Counted from the stretch's first letter, positions 1 to 9,386 are shown. The stretch is 64,000 nucleotides of DNA from Aestuariibaculum marinum (GCF_014596975.1 NZ_JACVXD010000004.1:124001-188000); one strand, 5' to 3'. Numbers and translations are program-made. The notes: generated by a model not told the origin, from the sequence alone.

Positions 1-60
1 GCGGGTTTGTATAGTTTTGGTAAAGAAATAGATATAGAAACTGTTATTAATAAAAAGTAA
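1..60 (+). CDS. C-terminal fragment of a protein entering from the left edge
   Basis: An open frame runs from base 1 to a TAA at 58-60 and encodes a tail ending in DIETVINKK. The residues read like normal protein (AGLYSFGKEIDIE...), and the following gene lies in the same direction 53 bp later. Only 19 residues are visible, so no family can be assigned. Confidence 0.55.
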   Translation, partial: AGLYSFGKEIDIETVINKK

Positions 61-113
61 AGCGTTTCGAGTATTATGCGTTTAAGTTGAATTGCAAAAA
101 AAAAAGAGACAGT

Positions 114-656
114 ATGAAAAAAATAGTATTTTTTTTAGTGTTGATGTTTTCAGTATCTGCTTGCGTTTGGGCTCAGGAAGAATCTGAAGAAGAATTTAAG
201 CATCAAATAGGTTTTTTATTAGGGCACGCCCATGTGCCAAGTTTATATGCTGAGGGTAAAAAGGAGTGGAAAGCGCTTCCGTCGTTCACCTTATATTATA
301 ATTATTGGCTAAACGAAAAATGGGCGGTAGGGTTACATACCGATATTATTATAGAAAACTTTGTGGTTGAAAAAAATTTAGTTTCAGAGGAAGGAGAGGC
401 TGCCTTTTTAGAAAGAGAAAAACCAGTTGCTCCTGCATTAATGGGGGTTTATAAACCAGGAGAACATTTTAGCTATTTGCTTGGGCTAGGAGGTGAATTT
501 GCTAGCGGTGAAAATTTATTTCTAATTCGAGCCGAAGTAGCTTATGCTATAGAAATGCCGAAAGAATGGGAGTTTGAAATATCTCTCGGAAACGATTTTA
601 GATGGGATGCCTATAATACCATTAATTTAGGTTTCGGAGTTTCAAAGAAGTTGTAA
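114..656 (+). CDS. Small outer-membrane beta-barrel-type protein, function unknown
   Basis: A 180-residue exported protein. The start at the ATG at 114 gives a clean signal peptide (KKIVFFLVLMFSVSACVWAQ). A TTG 27 bp upstream would only add charged residues before it. VSAC also fits a lipobox, so either signal peptidase could act; the AQ-EES junction favours signal peptidase I. The mature part is made of alternating hydrophobic and polar strands with many Gly, Tyr and Trp residues, and ends in an LGFGVSKKL strand, as outer-membrane barrels do. I do not recognise a specific family. A strong terminator follows directly. Confidence 0.6.
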   Translation: MKKIVFFLVLMFSVSACVWAQEESEEEFKHQIGFLLGHAHVPSLYAEGKKEWKALPSFTLYYNYWLNEKWAVGLHTDIIIENFVVEKNLVSEEGEAAFLEREKPVAPALMGVYKPGEHFSYLLGLGGEFASGENLFLIRAEVAYAIEMPKEWEFEISLGNDFRWDAYNTINLGFGVSKKL

Positions 657-673
657 ATAATACATTAGGATAC

Positions 674-706
674 AAAAAAGCACCTAAAATATAGGTGCTT
701 TTTTTT
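674..706. terminator. Bidirectional rho-independent terminator
   Basis: A 12-bp stem (AAAAAGCACCTA paired with TAGGTGCTTTTT, loop AAAT) is flanked by A and T runs. It lies between the convergent genes ending at 656 (+) and 725 (-) and can serve both. Confidence 0.9.
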
Positions 707-724
707 TTATTTAGAGCATTAGGT

Positions 725-1531
725 TTATGATTTTGTAGGAAATAATAGTGTGATTCCAGCACGTATACCCCATTCGGCGGGATTGCCATTACCGTAATGA
801 ATTCTGGGACCTGCAAATATCTGAGTCATTTGTGAGCCAAAAGATACCACTTTAGAGGCTACAATGTGAAATGTACCCGAAGTCGCGTCGTAATCCCAGT
901 TTTGGGTTAATTCTGTATTAAAAGCTAAAGCATAGCCTCCAGAAAAGTTTTTAGCAATAAACGGTTGAAAGAATGTAGCGTTTACATCGGCACGATCATC
1001 TTTTCCTGCAACTGACCATATATGGTTTACTAAACAGCCAATGGTCACCGATTTTATTTGTTTTAAAGCCACTGCTGTAGGACCTAAACCAAATTTTTCG
1101 GAGCCTAATTCATCTTTTGTTGCTGTAGGTGCTAAGATAGCAGGTCCCACACCCCAAATTAGTCCGCCTTTGGTTGGGGCTTTAGGAGAGAAAAAGCCAC
1201 TAATCACGGCATCTCCTAGTCCACTCTGTTTTCCGCTATTAATGCCTACATCACATTGCTTTACAATTGGAATAATAGCACGACCAATAAGATTCCAGTT
1301 CTCACTAATGCTAATTGGAATAACCGGCTGTACATTAGTTAAGAATTTTGTTCCGTCTTCAGGGCCAACGTTTAAATCGTAATTTCCTTGAAAGGGGACG
1401 CTAATTAGATTTGCTACTGGGTTTTGAAGTTGCTTTGCTAAATCATCAGCTCCGCTTCCATCTTGGGCAGTAATTTCAATAGAACCTAGAGAAAGTACTA
1501 TGAGTAATAAAATCTGGTAAAAACTTTTCAT
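725..1531 (-). CDS. Outer-membrane transporter-like protein ('neuromedin U'-type family)
   Basis: A 268-residue exported protein. The ATG at 1531 gives a signal peptide ending ITAQ at about residue 23; starts further upstream add a non-signal segment. The sequence (DLAKQLQNPVANLISVPFQG near residue 30, then PVIPISISENWNLIGRAIIP and GLGPTAVALKQ) matches the bacterial family often annotated as neuromedin U or 'transporter', which is predicted to form an outer-membrane beta barrel. The C-terminus WGIRAGITLLFPTKS is barrel-like. The substrate is unknown. It faces the preceding gene across a shared terminator. Confidence 0.7.
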   Translation of the reverse strand: MKSFYQILLLIVLSLGSIEITAQDGSGADDLAKQLQNPVANLISVPFQGNYDLNVGPEDGTKFLTNVQPVIPISISENWNLIGRAIIPIVKQCDVGINSGKQSGLGDAVISGFFSPKAPTKGGLIWGVGPAILAPTATKDELGSEKFGLGPTAVALKQIKSVTIGCLVNHIWSVAGKDDRADVNATFFQPFIAKNFSGGYALAFNTELTQNWDYDATSGTFHIVASKVVSFGSQMTQIFAGPRIHYGNGNPAEWGIRAGITLLFPTKS

Positions 1532-1614
1532 ATGATTTATAATTAAAAGTGTTTCTGTTTTTTGTAAATAGTTTACTACCAAGATAGTGAAAAAACATGA
1601 TTTTAAAGTTAATT

Positions 1615-1959
1615 TTAGGTCTTCTGTTTTTTTTGTCGTTTGTTGTAGAACATAATGGTTACTATTTTAGCAGTGAAAGCAACAAAGGCACCTATGGCTA
1701 AAAAGGTGTATACCATGGTAAATATTTTTCCTAAATCAGTTTTTGGGGTAAGGTCGCCATATCCAACGGTAGCCATGGTCATTACCGAAAAATACAGGGC
1801 GTCAAGAATAGACCAGTTTTCTATTTTTGAATAAAACATAGTGGCACCGATAAGAAATAAAATAATGGAAACGAGAAGAAATCTAAACTCATAATCCTGT
1901 TTAATACCTTTAAATACAATTTTACTTAATCGGAGAATATTAACAAAGAAAGCTATCAT
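1615..1959 (-). CDS. Two-TM potassium channel (Ion_trans_2)
   Basis: A 114-residue inner-membrane protein with hydrophobic helices at about residues 27-43 and 80-104 around a pore loop that carries the potassium selectivity filter TVGYGD (residues 64-69), followed by LTPKTDLGKIF. This is the minimal pore module of the Ion_trans_2 family, with a short basic tail (KRQKKQKT) and no RCK/TrkA-N regulatory domain. Such channels assemble as tetramers. Potassium conduction is inferred from the filter; gating is unknown. Confidence 0.9.
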   Translation of the reverse strand: MIAFFVNILRLSKIVFKGIKQDYEFRFLLVSIILFLIGATMFYSKIENWSILDALYFSVMTMATVGYGDLTPKTDLGKIFTMVYTFLAIGAFVAFTAKIVTIMFYNKRQKKQKT

Positions 1960-2325
1960 AGTAATAAAACAGTATTGGCTTGATTCGACTAAAAATAATG
2001 ATTATTTTATTAATATACCTATGAAGGGTGATTAAGGGTCTTTCGGATAGGGATTTCCTTTATGCTTGTACTTTGGTAAAATTCAATTTGTAAGATTTTA
2101 ATGAATCTAAAGGCAATGATTTGTAGTTTGGAAACCGGTTGGTAGTGAGTCTTTTAGTTTTAAGATAAACTTCACAAAATGTCATGATATTCTAAATAAC
2201 TTTGCTAAACTTGCAATAATTTTACAAAGAGTTAATATATAGGTAAATTGCTTAAAAGAAGAAAGCTTTTAAGTGTTTGTTTTTAAGTTGTTTATGTGTG
2301 TTCAGGTTTTTGGAAAAGAACAATA
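1960..2325. other. Intergenic region upstream of the ECF sigma gene
   Basis: This 366-bp stretch has no gene. It must hold the divergent promoters of the channel gene and the sigma gene. An inverted repeat with perfect 8-bp arms (CTTAAAAG at 2251-2258 and CTTTTAAG at 2266-2273, 7-bp spacer) lies about 50 bp before the sigma start and could be an operator. No clear TAnnTTTG promoter was seen. Confidence 0.5.
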
Positions 2326-2883
2326 ATGAAAGTTTCAGGTAAAACGATTCAGTATAACAGTAAGGAGTTCAAAGCTATTTTTGAGCGCCTTTTTCCATCG
2401 ATGTACATTCTGGCTTCACGCATTTTAAAAAGTGAGGAAAAAGGAAAGGATATTGCTCAAGAAGCCTTTGTGAAACTATGGCAAAAAGATACTGAAGATT
2501 TTACTAGTGAAAAGGCTTTACAAGCCTACCTGTATGTCTTGGTGAAAAATGCTTGCATAAGCCAATTAAGAAAGGAGAAGAAAATCTCAAACACATCCTT
2601 AGATGAAGGTCTAACTATTGCTCAAAAATCTTTTTTAAACGAAATATTACGGGAAGAAACGTATAAGTTGTTGCATAATGCAATAAAAGAATTATCTCCT
2701 CAGGCTGAACGTGTAGTGATGTTAACATTAGAAGGTTATCGCAATCAAGATATTGCTACCGAATTAGAAATTACCATAAATTCTGTTAAAACTGTTAAAA
2801 AAAGAGCTTATAATAGGCTAAGAGAATTGCTTGGTTCTCAGTTTGTTGCTATTGTTTTGGGTAATTTTATTCAATTTTTTTAG
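2326..2883 (+). CDS. ECF-type RNA polymerase sigma factor (FecI-like)
   Basis: A 185-residue sigma factor of the Bacteroidota group paired with FecR anti-sigma factors. The sigma-2 region lies near residues 20-90 (ILASRILKSEEKGKDIAQEA, AYLYVLVKNACISQLRKEKK). The sigma-4 region near residues 120-175 carries a helix-turn-helix (YRNQDIATELEITINSVKTV). The ATG at 2326 is preferred over an upstream in-frame ATG at 2296 because sigma-2 follows at the usual distance. It heads the locus and is followed 86 bp later by its presumed FecR partner. A candidate target promoter sits in that gap, and a second copy lies upstream of the thioredoxin operon. Confidence 0.92.
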   Translation: MKVSGKTIQYNSKEFKAIFERLFPSMYILASRILKSEEKGKDIAQEAFVKLWQKDTEDFTSEKALQAYLYVLVKNACISQLRKEKKISNTSLDEGLTIAQKSFLNEILREETYKLLHNAIKELSPQAERVVMLTLEGYRNQDIATELEITINSVKTVKKRAYNRLRELLGSQFVAIVLGNFIQFF

Positions 2884-2900
2884 TTTTTTTTAACAAAACT

Positions 2901-2927
2901 GTCACTCCCTTTTAAAAATCGTGCGTC
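2901..2927 (+). promoter_or_regulatory. Candidate ECF sigma promoter for fecR-susCD
   Basis: GTCACTC (2901-2907), 15 bp, then GCGTC (2923-2927) and CTTATTA. The same two blocks with the same 15-bp spacing recur at 14875-14901. Layout and spacing fit -35 and -10 elements of an ECF promoter. Its position, just after the sigma gene and before fecR, is where a signal-dependent promoter is expected. The assignment is inference from the shared motif. Confidence 0.65.
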
Positions 2928-2969
2928 CTTATTATATACAACATATCTGTTTGTTGTAAATTTAAGGAT

Positions 2970-4157
2970 ATGGAAGACATCAATAAGCAAATAAATCATT
3001 CAAAACTCTTAGTTGGGAAAGTTTTTGATTCTTTAACTAACGAACAAAAGGAAGTTTTTCAAGAATGGGAACAGCAAGGTAATAATAAAGAAATCGCAGA
3101 TGATATTTTGAACGCTTATTCTTTTAAGGAATGGCAAGAGAAATTGAATGCAATCGACACTACGGAGGAGTGGGCCTCTTTTTTAGAGAATATGGAGAGC
3201 GATTCCGAAAAACCCGGTAAAGTTTTAAGATTAAAAACCATTAAATGGATGTCTGCAGCAGCAGCTGTGCTTGTTGTGGGCTTTGCTGTTTTTACATTTT
3301 TTAAGATTACAAATTCAAATTTAAAATCAGTAGAAGATTCTAGTATTGCTCCAGGTACAACTCATGCCGAGTTGGTATTGTCTACAGGAGAAGTTGTAGA
3401 TCTTCAACAGTCACAAGATAGTAAGATGCAAGAAGGTAGTGTAGCTCTTGAAAATATAAAGGGTGTACTACAATATAATTCCGGTTCGTCTAAACACGAT
3501 GGTGAAATAAAAACAAATACATTAAAAGTGCCTAGAGGAGGAGAGTATCAAATTGTGCTTTCTGATGGTACTAAGGTATGGTTGAATTCAGATACGGAGT
3601 TAACCTATACTGTTCCGTTTATTGGTTCAGAACGTCGTGTTGCTCTGGAAGGGGAAGCGTATTTTGATGTAACACCAAATAAAGAACTGCCTTTTATTGT
3701 TACTTCCGGAAATCAGGAGGTTCAGGTTTTAGGGACAGAGTTCAATGTGTCGGCGTATAGAGGAGATAACATGATTACTACAACTTTAGTTGAAGGTAAG
3801 GTTCAGGTTTCTGATAATGTTTCAAACGATAAAGAATATTTATTGCCTAATGAGCAATCTGTTCTAAATAAACAGTCCGATAATATAAATAAAAAACGTG
3901 TAGATGTTTATCCATATATAGCATGGAAGGAAGGACGTTTTGTATTTAATAATGTAACACTTGAAGAATTTTTAGATAAAGTGTCTAGATGGTATGATGT
4001 TGAGGTGTTTTATGATGATGACAGTTTAAGAAAATTAAGCTTTACCGGAGATCTACCAAGGTATAGCGACATGACAAGTATCTTAAAAATTGTAGAGGCA
4101 GAAATGTCTGTTCATATCGATATAGAAGATAACAAGAAGATTTACGTGCACGAGTAA
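2970..4157 (+). CDS. FecR-family anti-sigma factor
   Basis: A 395-residue inner-membrane regulator. The cytoplasmic N-terminal part (1-90) should bind the sigma factor. One transmembrane helix lies at about 93-111 (WMSAAAAVLVVGFAVFTFF). The periplasmic FecR domain follows (LKVPRGGEYQIVLSDGTKVW, then RRVALEGEAYFDV and VLGTEFNVSAY), and then the C-terminal DUF4974 domain typical of Bacteroidota (FVFNNVTLEEFLDKVSRWYD to the end). By analogy with FecR it would receive a signal from the STN domain of the SusC protein encoded next and release the sigma factor when substrate is bound. Confidence 0.93.
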   Translation: MEDINKQINHSKLLVGKVFDSLTNEQKEVFQEWEQQGNNKEIADDILNAYSFKEWQEKLNAIDTTEEWASFLENMESDSEKPGKVLRLKTIKWMSAAAAVLVVGFAVFTFFKITNSNLKSVEDSSIAPGTTHAELVLSTGEVVDLQQSQDSKMQEGSVALENIKGVLQYNSGSSKHDGEIKTNTLKVPRGGEYQIVLSDGTKVWLNSDTELTYTVPFIGSERRVALEGEAYFDVTPNKELPFIVTSGNQEVQVLGTEFNVSAYRGDNMITTTLVEGKVQVSDNVSNDKEYLLPNEQSVLNKQSDNINKKRVDVYPYIAWKEGRFVFNNVTLEEFLDKVSRWYDVEVFYDDDSLRKLSFTGDLPRYSDMTSILKIVEAEMSVHIDIEDNKKIYVHE

Positions 4158-4250
4158 ATTTTAATAAAATCAGAGTTAGGAAGTGTTGAGTCTAACTTTG
4201 GTTTTGGTCACTTCATTCAAGAAGTACTATTTAATCAACTTGAAATTATT

Positions 4251-4316
4251 ATGAGAAAAAGGATTTTATTAACTAATGCTTTTCAGTTTACTGAGGCTAA
4301 AAAAGAACAATGGTAA
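4251..4316 (+). other. 21-codon ORF overlapping the SusC start (leader or shifted N-terminus)
   Basis: An ORF from ATG 4251 to TAA 4314-4316 encodes MRKRILLTNAFQFTEAKKEQ plus W. It overlaps the SusC ATG at 4310. FecI/FecR-linked SusC proteins commonly have about 20 charged residues before the signal helix, and this peptide looks like that segment in the wrong frame. One extra A in the run A6 at 4299-4304 would fuse the two frames (…EAKKRTMVSMRLSII…). It may be a coupling leader, a programmed -1 shift or a sequence error. Confidence 0.4.
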
Positions 4317-7300
4317 GTATGAGGTTATCCATTATTTTGATTTTTAGTGCTGTATTTACAATAAATGCAGCCACCTATTCGCAGGCGAGGCGAGTAAGTT
4401 TAAGTTTAACCAATGTAAGTTTTTCGAAGTTATTTGAGGAAATTAGAAAACAAACGGACTATAGTTTCTTTTTTAATGATGAGAAAATTAATGAGTTAGC
4501 AGAAATATCTGTGAATAAAACAGATGCATCTGTTGAGGAGATTTTAGATGAGGTTTTAAAAGGAACCAATTTATCTTATAAACTTGTAGATGGGGTTATT
4601 GTAATTGTAGAAGATGGCAAGGTTGTTCCTGTTCAAAACATTGTTGTAGATGGAGTCGTTCTTGATGAAGCTACAAATGAAGTTATTCTAGGAGCTAATG
4701 TTTTAGTAAAGAATAGCGTTTTAGGAGTTGTAACAGATTTTGATGGGAAATTTAAAATTAATTTACCTAAAGCATCAACTTTAGTAATCTCTTATTTGGG
4801 GTACGAATCTCAAGAAATTACAGTAGAAAGTTCTGCTACTTTAAAAATTAAATTAAAACCTACTGTAGAAAATCTTGATGAGGTGGTTATCAATACAGGT
4901 TATACCAAAATTGATAGAACAGTAAACACCAGTTCGGTAGCTACAATAGAAAATGAAGAGATGAATATTACTGGAGCTATAACTATCGATAAAATGATAG
5001 AGGGTAAAGCCACAGGTCTTTCAGTAACAAATCTTAGTTCTACTCCTGGTGCTGCTGCAAAAATTAGAGTTCGTGGTGGTAGTACCTTTACAGGGAATCA
5101 AAGTCCGCTTTGGGTAGTAGATGGTGTTATTTATGAAGACCCAGTACCATTAACGGCTAGTGATATTAATAGTTTTGATAATGTAAATATTATTGGTAAT
5201 GCCTTAACAGGTATCAACCCAACAGATATTCAAAAAATTGATATTTTAAAAGATGCTTCGGCAACGGCTATCTATGGTACTCGTGCTGCAAATGGGGTAA
5301 TTGTAATTACAACAAAAAGAGGTAAGCAAGGAAAGCCGCAATTAAGTTATTCTACAGGGCTTAGTTTTGTACAGGCTCCACAGTATTCAGATTTAAATTT
5401 AATGAATTCTCAAGAACGTATTGATGTTTCAAGAGAAATGTATCAACGTAATTTAGGGTATGGACAGTCTTACGATAATATAGATCGTATAGGTTACGAA
5501 GGAGCTTTATTGAATTTATGGGATGGTACGTATAGTCAACAGGAGTTTGTAAACCAAGTAAGTTATTTAGAAACTTTAAATACCGATTGGTTTGGTGAAT
5601 TATATCGCGATAGTTTTGTTCAAACACACGCTTTAAGTGCTTCTGGAGGTAGTGAAAATGCTAAGTATTACTTCTCTCTAGGATACGACGATCAAAAAGG
5701 TGCTGAAAATAATGTAGGTTTAAATCGTATTACAGCACGTTCTAACATTGATTTAGATGTAAGAGATAATGTGAAGTTGTCGTTTAGAATGAATGGGTCT
5801 ATTCAAGAAGCAAATTATAATCATGGTTCTATAAATACATTTAATACAGCATATTACACAGCCAGAACAATTCCTGTTTATAATGAAGATGGTAGCTATT
5901 TTATGCAAAGTCAGGATATTGGCAACTATAATACTCAACGTATTTATGCGGGGTATAATATATTAAATGAAATGAACGAATCGGCTAATAATGTTACAAA
6001 TAAAGGTTTAACATTAGCGGCTAATTTAAATTGGGAATTTTTAAACGATTTTAGGTTTAATAGTCAGGTAAGTTATAGAAATACGACGAACTTAACAGAA
6101 GAGTGGATTACAGAAAACACCTTTTATGCAGCAAATTTACGTACATACGATGCGTTTGAAGATTTAATTGAAGATTTTCAAAGTTCTGATGGATTCTTAC
6201 CATTTGGAGGTGTTTATAATGGAGGAATGGTAAGTCAAGATACCTATTCCATTACTAATCAATTAAACTATAATAAAAAGTTAGGTAAGCATCAGTTTAA
6301 TATTAACTTGTCTCAAGAAGCGCGTTCAGTAAACTATTGGGGAGCTACAGGTTTTACAACGCCAGGTTACAACCATTACCAAGGTAGAGGCTTTGTTGCC
6401 CTTCCAAGAGTAACTAATATTGTTGGTGAAGAAAACAGTTATGATTATGGCAATATGATTAACTGGTTAACAACAGATGGAGATTTAAATGTTTATCCAA
6501 GTGTTACCGACAGAGTAAGTAACTTCATGTCTTGGTTTGGAATCTTTAATTACGTTTACGATTCGCGTTATATTTTAAACTTTAATATGCGTAGTGATGG
6601 GTCTAACCAGTTTGGCCAATATGAAAGATATAAATTTAAACCAACCTATTCGGTTTCTGGACGTTGGAATTTACATAATGAAAGCTTCTTAAGAAATTCT
6701 ACAGGTGTAGACGAATTAGCACTTAGAGCTTCTTATGGTGTACGTGGTACAATGCCTAATGCAAGTCCGTATTTAATTATAACTAATTACGGGAAAAACA
6801 ATGCGACGTATTATCCTGAAAATACAGCTAGTTTAAGTGATTTTCCAAATGCAAACTTACGTTGGGAAAAAACAACTACTACAGATCTTGGGCTTAACTT
6901 TAGTTTTTGGGGAGGTCGCTTAAGTGGTGCTTTAGATTATTCTTACTCTAAGAGTGAAGATTTATTGCAAAGCCGTCCAATTTCATTGGTAAACGGTTCG
7001 GCAGTACAACAATTTAACTCAGGAAGTAAAGATGTAAGTAACTATGAGTTAAGTTTAAGAGGAGTATTGTTAAAGCAAAAAGATTTAGGTATTAGTGCGA
7101 ATTTAAATTTCTCATATAGTAAAGATCGTGTTTTAGAAGGATTTGAAGATGGTGCTCGATTAGGGCTTACAGTTAACGATTATTTAGCGGGAAGTATATA
7201 TAGATCTGGGTTCCCAACCAACGGGTTCTTTGCTTATCAGTTTGATGGACTTAACGAAAATGGGTTACCAACTTTTAAAAATTTAGTGATGGAAGGCGCT

Positions 7301-7927
7301 TCGCCTGAGAAACAGTTAGAAGCAGCTTTATCATATCAAGGTAGTCGTGTGCCATTATATTATGGGGGGTTTGGAACGCAAATTCGTTCAGGTAATTTTA
7401 CCCTTTCGGCGAGTTTTACTTATAAATTGGGATATAAAACCAGATTGTTAAGTTTATATAATGGTAACCAAAACTTACCATTACCTTACGAAAACATGTC
7501 GGGTGAGTTTAATAACCGTTGGAGACAAGCTGGAGATGAATTAACAACAGATATTCCTGCGATTTCAAATTATAATCAAAGTTTTACCAATGATCCAACT
7601 GCAGACGGTTTAGATAAAATTTACGTTACAAATTATGGTTACGTGGTTCCAAACGGTAGAAATGCTTGGTGGATGTATGATAGAAGTGATGCCAGAATTG
7701 TTAATGCAGACCATATTCGTTTCCAATCCTTAACATTGTCATATAATTTACCAAAGGTGTTATTAGAGCCTATAGGTATTAAGTATGTGAATCTTGGTGT
7801 TCAAGGGAGTAATTTAGGTTTTATAGCTTTCGATAAAGATCTTAAAGGGCAAGACCCAGAACAAGTATCTGGAATTGGTATGCCAACCTTACCTACATAT
7901 AGTTTAAGTCTAAATGTTAGTTTCTAA
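4310..7927 (+). CDS. SusC/RagA-family TonB-dependent outer-membrane transporter with STN signalling domain
   Basis: A 1205-residue outer-membrane importer. The signal segment (MRLSIILIFSAVFTINAATY) is followed by a secretin/TonB N-terminal STN domain at about 30-105 (FEEIRKQTDYSFFFNDEKI), a carboxypeptidase-regulatory-like domain at about 115-190 (GANVLVKNSVLGVVTDFDGK), the plug domain (LDEVVINTGYTK, then RVRGGSTFTGNQSPLWVVDG) and a large beta barrel ending SLSLNVSF. The STN domain plus adjacent sigma and anti-sigma genes makes it a transducer as well as a transporter. SusD follows 13 bp later. The annotated ATG lacks the usual charged N-terminal extension (see the ORF at 4251). M16 peptidases in the locus suggest a peptide substrate, as for RagAB; that is inference. 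Confidence 0.93.
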   Translation: MVSMRLSIILIFSAVFTINAATYSQARRVSLSLTNVSFSKLFEEIRKQTDYSFFFNDEKINELAEISVNKTDASVEEILDEVLKGTNLSYKLVDGVIVIVEDGKVVPVQNIVVDGVVLDEATNEVILGANVLVKNSVLGVVTDFDGKFKINLPKASTLVISYLGYESQEITVESSATLKIKLKPTVENLDEVVINTGYTKIDRTVNTSSVATIENEEMNITGAITIDKMIEGKATGLSVTNLSSTPGAAAKIRVRGGSTFTGNQSPLWVVDGVIYEDPVPLTASDINSFDNVNIIGNALTGINPTDIQKIDILKDASATAIYGTRAANGVIVITTKRGKQGKPQLSYSTGLSFVQAPQYSDLNLMNSQERIDVSREMYQRNLGYGQSYDNIDRIGYEGALLNLWDGTYSQQEFVNQVSYLETLNTDWFGELYRDSFVQTHALSASGGSENAKYYFSLGYDDQKGAENNVGLNRITARSNIDLDVRDNVKLSFRMNGSIQEANYNHGSINTFNTAYYTARTIPVYNEDGSYFMQSQDIGNYNTQRIYAGYNILNEMNESANNVTNKGLTLAANLNWEFLNDFRFNSQVSYRNTTNLTEEWITENTFYAANLRTYDAFEDLIEDFQSSDGFLPFGGVYNGGMVSQDTYSITNQLNYNKKLGKHQFNINLSQEARSVNYWGATGFTTPGYNHYQGRGFVALPRVTNIVGEENSYDYGNMINWLTTDGDLNVYPSVTDRVSNFMSWFGIFNYVYDSRYILNFNMRSDGSNQFGQYERYKFKPTYSVSGRWNLHNESFLRNSTGVDELALRASYGVRGTMPNASPYLIITNYGKNNATYYPENTASLSDFPNANLRWEKTTTTDLGLNFSFWGGRLSGALDYSYSKSEDLLQSRPISLVNGSAVQQFNSGSKDVSNYELSLRGVLLKQKDLGISANLNFSYSKDRVLEGFEDGARLGLTVNDYLAGSIYRSGFPTNGFFAYQFDGLNENGLPTFKNLVMEGASPEKQLEAALSYQGSRVPLYYGGFGTQIRSGNFTLSASFTYKLGYKTRLLSLYNGNQNLPLPYENMSGEFNNRWRQAGDELTTDIPAISNYNQSFTNDPTADGLDKIYVTNYGYVVPNGRNAWWMYDRSDARIVNADHIRFQSLTLSYNLPKVLLEPIGIKYVNLGVQGSNLGFIAFDKDLKGQDPEQVSGIGMPTLPTYSLSLNVSF

Positions 7928-7940
7928 ATAAAAAAGAGAT

Positions 7941-9374
7941 ATGAAAAAAATAATATATACACTATTACTAATACCTGTTTTTGGATGTAGTGATTTTTTA
8001 GATGAAGTTGATCAGGATAAGCTTATTCCTGAAACAACAGATCATTATGCAGCCTTGTTGCTTAACGAATTTAGTTTTGATTATCCTGTTTTTTCGTCTA
8101 TTGATCATATGACAGATAATATGGTTGAGGACCCAAAGGGACTATCATCTGAAAAGTGGGGTAGAAAAACAACCTTTACTTGGCAACGTGAAATAGAAAT
8201 TGATGAAAATGGAAATGAATTAGGTTCTATTAATAATGCATGGGAACAAACTTATGAAGATATCGCCATTACTAACTATGTTATCGAGTTAATCGATGAG
8301 GCATCAGGGGAGCAAAGTGAAATAGATAATATAAAAGGGGAGGCTTATTTTGTTAGAGCTTTAAGTTATTTCAATTTATTGAATTTATACGGTAAGCCTT
8401 ATAATCCTGAATCCGCTGATGTAGATTTGGGTGTGCCATTAAGAGATGATATAGGCGTTGAATCGACATATACCAGAAACTCCGTAGCTGAAGGCTATGA
8501 TCTTGTTGAAAGCGATTTGTTAAAAGCTATAGAGTTTATTAGTGCGAGTGGTATTACTAAAAGTGCTTGGCACCCAAACCTAGCAACTTGTAACCTTTTA
8601 ATGTCCAGAGTTAAGTTGTACCAAGAAAAGTGGGATGAAGTAATATCGTATTCAGATAAGGTTATTCAGGCAGGAACATTAACCAAAATGTCTAGCACGG
8701 TGCCTTTTGTTAGAGATAACAATGCTGAAATTTTATATTCTTACTATACAACAAGACCGATACATAATTTGTATAATTTTAATTCAATTATATATAGTCC
8801 CTATCGAGTTAATAACGAGTTGATTAATCTTTATGATGCTAATGATCTTAGAAAAGATGTTTTCTTTTTAGGGGTTGATGACGGTACAGGTAAATTGTTT
8901 TACCGAACAAAAAAATACGAAACAGGGAGATATACAGATTTAGGTTTTGCCAATTTTAGAGTTGCTGAAGCGTATTTAAACAGAGCCGAGGCTTATGCGC
9001 AAAAGCAAGAGTATGCCAATGCTTTAAACGATATTGAAACTTTACATGCAAGTCGTTACAGTAATGTTTCAGGTATTGTTTACCCAACTGATGACAGCGA
9101 AGTGTTAACATATGTATTAAACGAAAGACGTAAAGAGCTTTGTTTTGAAGATCACCACAGGTGGTTCGATTTAAGACGTATGGATAACCGTCCTGAAATA
9201 AAACATGTTTATACTATTGTAGAAGATGATAATACGGTAACTGGAACTGAAACGTATACTTTATTACCAGACGATTTAAATTATACATTACCTATTCCTT
9301 TAAAGGAAAGAGAGAACAATCCGCTGATTTATAATAATGAGCGCTACGAAAAAATACCTACCATAGAAGACTAA
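7941..9374 (+). CDS. SusD/RagB-family surface substrate-binding lipoprotein
   Basis: A 477-residue lipoprotein with lipobox PVFGC (Cys16). SusD family features are present: an N-terminal helical TPR-like part (AYFVRALSYFNLLNLYGKPY near residue 135), the C-terminal LNERRKELCFEDHHRWFDLR signature near residue 390, and a terminal PIPLKERENNP segment. It forms the lid of the SusC channel at the cell surface and captures substrate. It lies 13 bp downstream of the SusC gene in an obvious operon. The specificity cannot be read from the sequence. Confidence 0.95.
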   Translation: MKKIIYTLLLIPVFGCSDFLDEVDQDKLIPETTDHYAALLLNEFSFDYPVFSSIDHMTDNMVEDPKGLSSEKWGRKTTFTWQREIEIDENGNELGSINNAWEQTYEDIAITNYVIELIDEASGEQSEIDNIKGEAYFVRALSYFNLLNLYGKPYNPESADVDLGVPLRDDIGVESTYTRNSVAEGYDLVESDLLKAIEFISASGITKSAWHPNLATCNLLMSRVKLYQEKWDEVISYSDKVIQAGTLTKMSSTVPFVRDNNAEILYSYYTTRPIHNLYNFNSIIYSPYRVNNELINLYDANDLRKDVFFLGVDDGTGKLFYRTKKYETGRYTDLGFANFRVAEAYLNRAEAYAQKQEYANALNDIETLHASRYSNVSGIVYPTDDSEVLTYVLNERRKELCFEDHHRWFDLRRMDNRPEIKHVYTIVEDDNTVTGTETYTLLPDDLNYTLPIPLKERENNPLIYNNERYEKIPTIED

Positions 9375-9386
9375 AAATTTACGCAT

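Noticed and set aside
1041-1382. 113-codon ORF on the plus strand
   Set aside because: It is antisense to the neuromedin-U-type outer-membrane gene, which has a signal peptide and family sequence.
4299-4304. Programmed -1 frameshift site on the A6 run
   Set aside because: The zero-frame codons are AAA AAA preceded by T, so the run is not a proper X XXY YYZ heptamer; an indel or coupling leader is simpler.
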